Assembly: GCF_015706575.1 (NCBI RefSeq)
Contig: NW_024037047.1
Location: 3,228,632 to 3,292,631, forward strand
DNA: 64,000 bases
Reading direction: 5' to 3'
DNA from: Patiria miniata
Taxonomy: Eukaryota > Echinodermata > Asteroidea > Valvatida > Asterinidae
This document shows positions 55,548-64,000 of this stretch, in pieces; position 1 is the stretch's first letter, and each line of letters starts with the position of its first letter. The position numbers were made by a program, and so were the translations under genes. The notes below the pieces were generated by a model. It saw nothing but the letters and a program-made list of their open reading frames with translations, did no database searches and had not been told where the DNA came from.

Positions 55548-57332
55548 TTGAAGACAATCGGACTCGGTCTGCTGGAACATTTCATGATGTTTTTCATCGC
55601 CCTGCTGACAGTAAGTCTCGTGAACATTTGGTCTGCATTCAATCCATCGGGCATTGTCATCACCAGGAGTACAACAATGCTAGACTCTGCTTATTACGTC
55701 ACTTTGAATGGAAGCGAACAGCTTGATCGAACAAATTCAATAACAGCTACTCACACGTACACTAGATCCGAACTTCTTGCAATAAAACATGGCAACAACT
55801 TGTGTACATTGCCAACCCAAATGTTCCATAATCTTAAGAAGCTGGGAGTGTTGCATCCACGAAGTCGGCGTGCCGGCTCTCACATCCGCCACCGTAAGAC
55901 CAAGAACACTTCAAACGTCCAAAACTGTCTGCAACCATTTGCGACACAACGCAGTCCCTCAGAAGACTATTCCAGCACTCTAAACGTATCTCATTGGAAT
56001 GTCCACTCTGCCTGCAATAAATCCCTGATCATTTGTGACTACATCATATCTCAGAACATTGACATAATGCTCCTAACAGAAACCTGGCTTGACTTCGATG
56101 ATCAAGTAGTCATCAATGAAATAACCCAACCAGGGTTTACATGTATTAATATTCCACGCCCTGGGGACAAACATGGAGGTATTGCTGTTATCTTTCGTGA
56201 TGAGCTTCATTTGGTACATGGCCCATGCGATAACTTTAAAGCTAGCACATTTGAGTACGCTCTTATATCCGATACCATGCATAACCTTCACGTTGCCGTC
56301 ATCTACAGACCCCCTCCATCTGCGAAAAACAATCTTAAGACGTCGACATTTCTCACTGACTTTGACAGGTTCATCGAATACCTGGATGAATTGCCTGGAA
56401 AAATAATCTGTCTGGGCGATTTTAACATTCACTTTGACTGTCCCCACAAATCGGATACTTCTCATGTCCACTCCACGCTAGCTGCTCATGGACTCAAACA
56501 ACTCGTTTCAGGTCCCACCCACAAGCTAGGACACATCTTAGATGGCATTATCATAAGATCTGATAACGATGAACTGATTAGTGATTGCACAATTGACATG
56601 AATGGCGTCTCGGACCACGCCGTTATCAATTGCAAACTTCACTTTGTTAAACCTCAGCCTATTATCCTGGCAGCGAAATTCCGTAACTTTCGCAAAATTG
56701 ATCATGATGCTTTTGCTCGTGACTTGTCGGACTGTCTCTGTGATGTCACCTGTGAGGGTGGTGTTGACACGATCGTTGAAGCATTTAACTCTGCAGTTAA
56801 CTATGCGCTCGACCTCCATGCACCTGTTTCAACTTCAAAACCTAAGCCCAAACGCATCAAACCAAAGTGGTACAACAACGACGTGGATGACGCGCGACGC
56901 AGACGCCGTCGCGCAGAACGCAAGTGGCGAAAGTCTAGACTCGCCACTGACCGTACAACCTACGAACAATGCAAATGCAAACTTGCTGAAGTCCTCACTA
57001 AAGCCAAATCAGATTTTTATAGAGATTCGCTGATGGGCTCCACCCCCAGGGAAGTCTTCCGCATTATCAATGACCTCACTGGCAAACCCCGGTCAATGCC
57101 GTCGATTCAGGACTCACCGGTAGTTCTTGCTAACAATTTCTGCAAAGTTTTCACCGACAAAATTACGACTATCCGAGCTCACTTGGATGACCTTCAAGTT
57201 GATTTAACTTCACCTGCTGACACACAAGCACGTCCCCCAACATTCACTTCGCTCATTTCCAGCCGATCCCTGACGAATACCTCCATAAAGTCATCAATAG
57301 TTCAACGGCCAAATCGTGTCATCTTGACATAA
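55548..57332 (+). CDS. L2-like LINE: AP endonuclease region
   Basis: Of the 594 codons, the endonuclease begins at LNVSHWNVHSACNKSLIIC, followed by LLTETWLD, GGIAVIF, VAVIYRPP, the metal-binding LGDFNIHFD and the SDHAVINC motif. A basic linker follows (DDARRRRRRAERKWRKSR) before the RT. The N-terminal 130 residues before the endonuclease are not recognised, and the true start may lie downstream of 55548. The function in the family is nicking target DNA to prime reverse transcription. The frame closes just before the RT. Confidence 0.8.
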   Translation: MKTIGLGLLEHFMMFFIALLTVSLVNIWSAFNPSGIVITRSTTMLDSAYYVTLNGSEQLDRTNSITATHTYTRSELLAIKHGNNLCTLPTQMFHNLKKLGVLHPRSRRAGSHIRHRKTKNTSNVQNCLQPFATQRSPSEDYSSTLNVSHWNVHSACNKSLIICDYIISQNIDIMLLTETWLDFDDQVVINEITQPGFTCINIPRPGDKHGGIAVIFRDELHLVHGPCDNFKASTFEYALISDTMHNLHVAVIYRPPPSAKNNLKTSTFLTDFDRFIEYLDELPGKIICLGDFNIHFDCPHKSDTSHVHSTLAAHGLKQLVSGPTHKLGHILDGIIIRSDNDELISDCTIDMNGVSDHAVINCKLHFVKPQPIILAAKFRNFRKIDHDAFARDLSDCLCDVTCEGGVDTIVEAFNSAVNYALDLHAPVSTSKPKPKRIKPKWYNNDVDDARRRRRRAERKWRKSRLATDRTTYEQCKCKLAEVLTKAKSDFYRDSLMGSTPREVFRIINDLTGKPRSMPSIQDSPVVLANNFCKVFTDKITTIRAHLDDLQVDLTSPADTQARPPTFTSLISSRSLTNTSIKSSIVQRPNRVILT

Positions 57333-58651
57333 TTCCAGCTTGGACAATCAAACAGCACATGGCCACATTTCTACCGAAGCTGACTGAGATCGTCAATACC
57401 TCACTGACATCCGGGGTTTTCCCAGACTCATTCAAGATGGCTGTCATTACTCCAATCCTAAAAAAGCCGTCTCTCAATAAAGAAGACCTCAAGAATTACC
57501 GCCCTGTTTCTAATCTCCAGTACCTAGCCAAGCTAACGGAAAAAGTCGCCTGTAAACAACTATCCGAATACATCGATGAGCACCAGCTTGCAGAACCCTT
57601 ACAATCCGCCTACAGACCAAACCACAGTACCGAAACTGCTCTGCTTTGCGTACAAAACGACATCCTCAGAGCAATAGACAAAAACAACGCCGTTTTCATG
57701 GTCATGCTGGACCTTTCAGCCGCCTTCGATACCCTAGACCACGACACACTACTACAACGGTTCCATGACAGATTTGGTATAACTGGCACAGCACTCGACT
57801 GGTTCAAGTCATACTTCGATAACCGCAGGAGTCGGGTTATTTTACCTGATGGTGTCACTTCTGATGAAGCCGCTCTTCGTTTCGGAGTACCTCAAGGATC
57901 TGTCATAGGCCCACAAGCCTTTACAATGTACCTGGCCCCCATCGGCGACGTTCTTCGTCAGCACGACGTCAAATTTCACCTGTATGCTGACGACATCCAA
58001 ATCTACGTTGAATTTGACCCACAAACCCCTAACGATGCAGAACTGGGGCTGTTCAAGCTCTCTAAGTGCATCGTAGATGTTCAACGCTGGATGTTACGCA
58101 ATAAGCTCCAACTAAATGAGAAGAAAACCGAATTCTTCATTGCCTCGTCTAACTACAACTACAAACGTCTAGCCCACCTGTCTCTCACCATAAACAACAG
58201 CACACTCCACCCATCAACTTCTATCCGGAATCTCGGTGTTGTTTTCGACAACACCATGTCGATGAGTGATCACGTCACGTCTATCTGCAAATCAGCCAAC
58301 TATCACCTCCGAAACATTAGGAGAATACGAAAGTACATTGACGCTGAAGCATGTCACGCTGCCGTCCGGGCACTTGTACTGTCAAGATTGGACTACTGTA
58401 ATTCACTGTTAAATGGTCTCAAACAAACTGACTTAGTCAAGTTACAAAAAATCCAAAATAGAGCATCTCGTGTAATCTTCTCCTACCCAAAACATGTTCC
58501 CACTTCTCCACTGTTCAAACAGCTGCACTGGCTTGCAATAGAGAAACGTATAATGTATAAAACGGCTTTGAACATGTATAAATGCATTTCCACTATTTTC
58601 CCCATGTACATTTCCAATTCATTAGACACCAGGACAACGAAGAACAACTAA
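57260..58651 (+). CDS. L2-like LINE: reverse transcriptase region
   Basis: Read in the frame of 57359, the sequence is open from the shift point to a stop at 58651. It has the RT blocks LKNYRPVSNLQYLAKLTEKV, VMLDLSAAFDTLDHD, GVPQGSVIGPQAFTMYL and the catalytic FHLYADDIQIYV, then LGVVFDNTMSMSDHV and the thumb LHWLAIEKRI. All catalytic aspartates are kept. The final 40 residues usual in this family (...RTTRKAGDRAFS) continue in a third frame at 58675-58820, so a second shift lies near the stop. Confidence 0.85.
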   Translation, partial: QPIPDEYLHKVINSSTAKSCHLDIIPAWTIKQHMATFLPKLTEIVNTSLTSGVFPDSFKMAVITPILKKPSLNKEDLKNYRPVSNLQYLAKLTEKVACKQLSEYIDEHQLAEPLQSAYRPNHSTETALLCVQNDILRAIDKNNAVFMVMLDLSAAFDTLDHDTLLQRFHDRFGITGTALDWFKSYFDNRRSRVILPDGVTSDEAALRFGVPQGSVIGPQAFTMYLAPIGDVLRQHDVKFHLYADDIQIYVEFDPQTPNDAELGLFKLSKCIVDVQRWMLRNKLQLNEKKTEFFIASSNYNYKRLAHLSLTINNSTLHPSTSIRNLGVVFDNTMSMSDHVTSICKSANYHLRNIRRIRKYIDAEACHAAVRALVLSRLDYCNSLLNGLKQTDLVKLQKIQNRASRVIFSYPKHVPTSPLFKQLHWLAIEKRIMYKTALNMYKCISTIFPMYISNSLDTRTTKNN

Positions 58652-59082
58652 CGTTCCCAGGGTAACTTGTACATTCCCCGAACCACCAGAAAAGCAGGTG
58701 ACAGAGCATTTTCAATCGCTGGCCCTAGGATGTGGAATTCCATTCCACACTCCATCAAAAATTTTAGCTCCTTGGAAAAGTTTAAAGGGTCATTAAAGAC
58801 ACACTTGTTTAATCTGTAACTACCTTGTCAGGCCTGGCCCGCGTGTGCTCGTCTCAGAGAGCCCCTGCACTCCTCGGTCTCCCTTTGATTGTTTCCCTGC
58901 GATTCTATCGCTGGGCTCTCTTGTCTGAGCGCCGTGGCCTGGGCCTGGCAGTGGCTTCAGTTCCATTTGGTTTTCCATTATTGTATCCTTGTCATTGTTG
59001 TATTTTTGGGTCATTTTCTGAGCGCTTTGTAACCCTAGGAAAAGGCGCTTTATAAATGTTATTATTATTATTATTATTATTA

Positions 59083-59957
59083 AGCCCCTGTCTCACCTTT
59101 GCGTATCCTAATTCCTTATGAGTTCCTTATCAAAAATTTTCAATACGCAGCCGTGCGCTCAATTAACGTCGAAATGTTTTGATCACTTTGACTTATGTGC
59201 GACGCACATCTAGCGTACAAGTAACGAATTCAGCGCATCCATTGCGTATGAGTTGCGTATGAGTTGCGTATGCAATGCACAACATTATTTTTCGGGCTGC
59301 GAATAGGTAAGTATGCAGTGCGCATGCAGAGCGTATTCCGGACGCACCCGACTTATGCCGACCGCATGCTTGACGCACTTAAGAACGTATTCCCGCCGCA
59401 TTTCCGCCGCTCGCCGTCCAGCGTGCGTTGCATCTGCGCTGCAAGAACGCTATGTATACGTCCAATACAGGCGGCTCATATGCTAACGGGGTGCGTCACG
59501 AACACATCGCGTACTCGTAACGCACTCGACCGATGCGGGACCGATGCGCTGCGTATTTATAACTTATGACCTGCGTAACAGCGTACGCAGCGTAGTTTTG
59601 TGCATGCCCAAAACTATCCTGTGTACTGGGCCGTACCATGCGTATATCTGCGTACATAAAACCTACACAAAACGATAAAGATGCATATGTGTTGCGTATT
59701 GTGCGTACGACTGCGTATGAAAAAAATGTCAATGCGCAACTCATAAGGAATTAGGATACGCAGAAGTGTGACAGGGCCCTCATACGCATCTCATACGCAA
59801 TGGATGCACTGAATTCGTTACTTGTTCGCTAGATGTGCGTCGCACATAAGTCAAAGTATTCAAAAAAATTCGACGTTTTGAGCGTACGGCTGCGTATTGA
59901 AAATTTTTGATAAGGAACTCATAAGGAATTAGGATACGCGAAAGTGTGACAGGGGCT
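59083..59957. mobile_element. Harbinger-like MITE with TTA target duplication
   Basis: The ends AGCCCCTGTC and GACAGGGGCT are flanked by TTA (59080-59082 and 59958-59960), inserted at the ATT tail of the LINE. Inside, a second terminus, GTGTGACAGGGCCCT, ends at about 59780, and 59525-59780 is the inverse of 15768-16040, so the element is itself composite. It is very rich in CG dinucleotides and TACGCA words. No transposase. Confidence 0.7.
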
Positions 59958-60099
59958 TTAAGCCCGTCGCACTCGAGAGCTGCGTGCTGAGCGAAATGGC
60001 ACTGAGACCGTTTGCTCGGCACGAAGATCAAAAAATATGCCCTTGTACTGTGAAGTTTTGCTGAGTTTTCTGCCTCGCGAGGCTGGGAGGCAAATGCCT

Positions 60100-60390
60100 A
60101 TCCCGTTTGATTTATTTTGCCACGCGAGGCAATAAACTCACCGTTTGCGGTCAGCTTGAACTACGTGCTGAGCTAAAAAGATTAGCCGATGAATTCAAGT
60201 ACTCCGTACACATGATGTACAGATATTTTCGTAAACAATTCAAAAACCTGCTCGCGCTTGTCCACATTTGTTTGAAATCACGCGAACGACAAACAAGCAT
60301 TGTGTGTTTTTATTGGCTGGTTAATGTTTTAGCTCAGCACGTACGGTAGCCATACGGTGAGTTTATCGCCTCGAAAGAAATCAAACAGGG
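60100..60390. repeat. Imperfect inverted repeat upstream of gene D
   Basis: GAGGCAATAAACTCACCGTT... TACGTGCTGAGCTAAAA (60126-60178) is inverted at 60328-60380 (TTTTAGCTCAGCACGTAC... ACGGTGAGTTTATCGCCTC). It is probably a foldback element. No ORF is supported here. Confidence 0.5.
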
Positions 60391-60959
60391 TAGATATTTT
60401 CTCTAGGCCTGGAACTCTAGAGGCAGAAAAACTTAAAAATTCACCGCACACGGAAATATTTTGTGAGCTACTTGCTAAACAAACGGCCTCGAATTACCTT
60501 TGCTCAGCACGTAGTTCTCGTATGTGGCGGGCATGGGTGTACTTCGCCCAAGCTTGCAGCTTGCAGAGGTTTGTCTGCGGGTCATTCAGCCTTTTACGAC
60601 TCTTGTTTGCATTATAATTTGCACTAGATAGAGTAAGATTCCTGTTTCAAAATGGGTCATTATTATTACACACCTGACATAAGGCCTATGATCAAGCCGC
60701 TTGAAGTTTCATAAGGTTATGATCAAGCCGAGTTGACCAAATGTTACATCGGTTGAAACACTGTTTTTTTGTTATCATTGCGATCCGGTTACCTTTGCAG
60801 CTGTCAGGCCTGGGAACGTAGCAGTGGTTGGGTCTGAGTATACTGGGGGTGCTGTGTGCCCACTTGTTTAGTTCATTGTGTCTGGTCTGCCCCTTGACTT
60901 AGTAACCATCACACAAATTTGTGGCTGATGGACAAAATTTATACACAAGTTCTTGATTG

Positions 60960-61542
60960 GTTTAATTTGTTGTCGTCCGAGTATAAATGAGGGTGAAATT
61001 CCCTGTCTAATTTTAAAACTGTTTTCAATTGCTTCAGGTATGCAAAAATAACCCAATAGAAATTCCCTTCCACAGTCCATTTAACATTAAGCCCAGGCAT
61101 AAACTTTAAACTGTTCATATAACGCGGTAGTGTAAATACTCTTCGACCTTATTTGGTTTCATTCGTTGTCGTTGAGTATAATTAAGGGTGTAATTCCCCA
61201 TTTGATTTTAAACTTGTTTTTCAATTGCTACAGGTTTGTAAAAATACTCTGTTGGAAATTTCTTTCCAAAGTCCGTTGTATCATTAAGCCCACTCATGAA
61301 CTTTAGAGTGTTCATAAAACGCGGTAGTGTAAATACTCTTGGACCTTGTATTGGGCGTATCAAGTGCTCATGCTGTATGCATTGTCACTTATACTATTGC
61401 TTCCCTCGACCATTTCTGTCTGGATTCTGAACAAAATCCGAAGGTTCGCCAGTTACCACCAGGACCATGCTAATTTCTGGAAGGTGACGGGTCAAACGCA
61501 AACAGTTCTATGAGATACGCTCGAGCTTTTTATGAAAATTTT
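60960..61542 (+). promoter_or_regulatory. Gene D promoter, tandemly duplicated, and 5' exon
   Basis: The conserved promoter block is present twice. CATATAACGCGG at 61116-61127 and CATAAAACGCGG at 61313-61324 lie 197 bp apart, each preceded by a kappaB-like GAAATTCCCT (60995) or GTAATTCCCC (61190). The second copy leads into the conserved exon with donor TTTT|GTGAGTAGCT after 61542. An upstream ATG (ATGAGATACGCTCGAGC, 61510) would read across the splice into the leader exon in another frame. Confidence 0.5.
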
Positions 61543-61694
61543 GTGAGTAGCTACATTTTTTTGTTTTGTGGTGGGGGTGTTTTTTTCCTGTTATTTTATG
61601 TAATCATATTTGCTGTAGGCCATAAGCTTTCGCAATTTGCCTCTATTGTGTTTCCTTGCTCAATATAATTAGGCAAAGCTATAGCTATAATAAT

Positions 61695-61878
61695 CGGTGG
61701 CGTAGCTAGGTCCCCCAGCAGAAGTCCGTGCCCCGCCCGCTTCTATTTGAAATCTTGAATTGCACACAGACAACGTGTACGTTACCTTCAGTGTCACCCC
61801 CCTTAACAAATAGTGCTCCTCAAGCCCCCCCCACCCCACCCCCCCCCCCCCATTAAAAGCTTAATAGTTACGCCGCTG
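61695..61878. mobile_element. hAT-like MITE in the first intron of gene D
   Basis: CGGTGGCGTAGCTAGG to AATAGTTACGCCGCTG. It is the orthologous insertion of 11168-11356 in gene B (same flanks TATAATAAT and AGAATCC). Confidence 0.5.
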
Positions 61879-62066
61879 ATAAGAATCCTGATGGGAGTGT
61901 AAAAGGCAACCTTCGTTCGAGGGAATATAACGCGCTCGGATGCATGTAACCAATTCGTCGTTGAAAAAAAAGGAGGTGCGTGAATACATCAACCAAGTGA
62001 AATCAACATAGGGAAACAAATTCATATTTACTCCTGGATGTACTTGATTTTCTTTTCTTGCAATAG

Positions 62067-62165
62067 GTCTGCTTGCGAAAAAGCATATGGACTTCTTTGT
62101 AACGCTCCTCATCCTGATATTTGGGCTGTGTGCAGTTGAGAGTAAAACATGCCCAGCCAGTTCTG
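62067..62165 (+). CDS. Gene D: leader exon (signal peptide)
   Basis: The acceptor TTGCAATAG is followed by ATG 62087, and 79 coding nt end at donor TCTG|GTAAAG in phase 1. The peptide MDFFVTLLILIFGLCAVESK is two residues longer at the start than in B (the B ATG aligns with the second Phe codon) and otherwise nearly identical. The intron to Ig1 (62166-63734) shows no gene. The open frame at 62345-62740 is a G-rich artefact. Confidence 0.7.
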
Positions 62166-63734
62166 GTAAAGAAATATTTTCTAATTGTTTTTAGTCTTGA
62201 TTATACATCCAAATAAAACACGAGTGGGCACGTCTCGTAAAGCTGGTCCCAGAGTGCAAACCATGTACAATTCATATAAAATAGCTAAAACATTTGTAGA
62301 ATTAGCGGAGGTGATCATCATTAATTATTAACCCTTTTCCCCTGATGGGCCTTCTGTTTGCGGGCATTTCAAATTCAAAAGATAGTACATTAAAACAATA
62401 CCAACAACTTGCATTTCCCCCCACTACCACAACTCACAAAACAGTAGGGTACTTCGGGGGAGGGAGGGGGGGGGGGTTACAGAGTTGCAGTTTGCAGCGG
62501 GATGGATATTTTCAATGTATCAGTCATATTCTGTCCATCAAAAAACAAATTATGCTTGACAAAATTACTTATGACGATTTAAGAGACTTCCCTCAAGAAA
62601 TAAAATCGAGAAATGCTGCACAAATTGATAGGAATGACCCAAATGTATGGACCCTGTACACTGTAAAAGGAAATGAGGACTTATACTCGAGTCCTCGGGG
62701 AAGTGGTGCGGCGAAGCCAGTGGGGGGGGGGGGGGATTGAACCCCCTATTCTTTGCATAGAGTGCCTTTTTTACGCAAGTCAGGGAGATTATGGCATGAC
62801 ATTAAGTCCCGTGGGCACTGAATGATTTAAACATGCCACATCTTAATCAGACACTCGGGAACAAGAAAAACCTTGTTGGCAAAATATTTAGCGTTGCAGA
62901 TGGTGGCATTTTTTTAGGATCTTTTTTGGCGAAACGTCAACTTGTGAAAGTCATATTAAATCAATCTTGGTGGATTTATCCGCCCAATCGTTTATTTGAA
63001 AGGTAACAATTGACAGTTTTAATTTTCATCAGAAAACCAATGAATGACGGCCATCTGGCTTTTCGAAATGGCTGCCACGTTTTACTGTGTTTCCTCTTAA
63101 CACCTCAAGAATTTTGTTTGGCCAAAAATGTGGATAATTTTTAATACTTAACCCCAAAATAGAAATATCAATTTAATTATTTTTCTTATTTTGTATACAT
63201 GCAGTATGAACAAGGGCATATGTACGCGTCCGTAGTTACAAAACTATCCTAGAAGGTGATATTGCAGCTGTACGCTACATTTACTTTATATACAGCACAT
63301 GTTATTGGGCAGAAGTTTACTGGCCTATTGTGATGACAACAGACGATGAAGAAGAGTACAGTGATGACGAATATAAACCATTTTAACCAAGCAAAACATA
63401 AAATCTATCAACTTTCCACATCCAGAAAACAGACCTAATATGTTATTCAGATGCTCATCCATAAAGCTTTAACTGGCGGCGAATTCGAAATCCAAGATGG
63501 CTGCCCACTGCAACAATTTCAAAGTTGCCAGACATAATTTGTTTTGTATTCTCTAGTATCTATAAAACATGACTAGGTGGGTGGGATATTCTAATTATCC
63601 AGTTCCCACGGGACACCGTAAGCTCTTTGACTACATTGCAACGTACACAGTTTACTAATGACACGGCTATCGATTAATTTTGCGACTTTATTTCTTGCCG
63701 GATCTCTTAAATGACGACTATTGTCGATTCACAG

Positions 63735-64000
63735 AAACAAATGTCCAAGATGTCTTCTTTGACGCCAACAATCGAGGAAACTTCCAACGGGGGTTGTGGC
63801 ACCGTATTCCCTGTCGATCCTATCGTTCTGGGGAGGGCCTGCTCGCAGTATACTGGTACCGGGGAACAAGCGTGGACGACTCCAACAGAGAGACGGTTAA
63901 CAGCTACGCCAACAACCAATACTTTTCAACCAGCGATCGATACACATTTTCGTCAGAGTTCAGTCTCGTCGTTAAGGATGTCCGAAATAGTGATGCGGGG
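63735..64000 (+). CDS. Gene D: Ig1 exon, cut by the window end
   Basis: The acceptor GATTCACAG leads to ETNVQDVFFDANNRGNF with the invariant RGLWHRIPCRSYRSGE core and VYWYRG. The strand F region (NSDAG) is reached at the window edge. It has no MITE insertion and is open so far. The rest of gene D lies beyond 64000. Confidence 0.85.

Larger units (their letters stand above)
55480..59082 (+). mobile_element. L2-like LINE, nearly complete
   Basis: It contains an AP endonuclease and a reverse transcriptase on the plus strand in two overlapping frames, then a 3' end, GAAAAGGCGCTTTATAAATG, followed by (ATT)n to 59082. That is the typical L2/CR1 tail. The 5' boundary is approximate. A Harbinger-like element is inserted in the ATT tail. 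One frameshift near 57270 separates the two coding parts. Confidence 0.85.

Noticed and set aside
62345-62740. 131-codon ORF in the gene D intron
   Set aside because: It runs through poly-G, lacks homology in the paralogous gene B intron frame and has no domain.

Overview
The window looks like invertebrate deuterostome DNA, probably echinoderm and perhaps a sea cucumber. The evidence is intron-rich genes with GT-AG splicing, an expanded NACHT receptor family, and abundant RTE, L2/CR1-type LINEs, hAT, Harbinger and piggyBac MITEs, a tRNA-derived SINE and Penelope-type hammerhead ribozymes. The species assignment is inference only.

The core of the window is a head-to-tail array, all on the + strand, of one gene family. 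The encoded proteins have a signal peptide, up to four immunoglobulin-like domains (one per phase-1 exon), one transmembrane segment with a CRRRC-type stop-transfer motif, and one very large last exon encoding a cytosolic NACHT NTPase, NLR-type helical region and LRR-like tail. In effect it is a membrane-anchored NLR with an Ig ectodomain. Four genes can be followed: A (1-4735, 3' part only), B (5' exon ~10740-10998, coding 11593-24483), C (5' exon ~30766-31012, leader 32701 to stop 42879) and D (from ~61090, cut by the window end). A decayed fifth copy, E, lies at 52815-53960.

B is the reference gene. Its six coding exons (73+336+351+327+189+2645 nt = 3921 nt) join in frame to give 1306 residues. 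B has lost most of the fourth Ig domain: the start of that exon is fused directly to the transmembrane segment. A keeps the Ig4 exon but has two frameshifts in the NACHT exon and a 600-bp internal tandem duplication. C has a 382-bp hAT-type MITE inserted in frame in its Ig1 exon, a 7-nt loss in Ig4 and an 8-nt loss in NACHT. Promoter regions, leader exons, introns and 3' flanks of the copies are also homologous, so whole gene blocks were duplicated.

The space between and within the genes is filled by transposable elements: an RTE-like LINE (4848-6900, -), LINE fragments at 25290-26785, 43080-43740 and 48890-49350, a nearly complete L2-like LINE (about 55480-59082), Harbinger-like MITE clusters (15657-16689, 17820-18285, 59083-59957), a TTAA-flanked MITE (44008-44459), a SINE (47727-48009), hammerhead-ribozyme repeats (24858-24943, 28507-28537, 29591-29770), long TA microsatellites, and a repeated 3'-flank block present three times between 44640 and 52150. 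No rRNA gene, functional tRNA gene or CRISPR array was seen.
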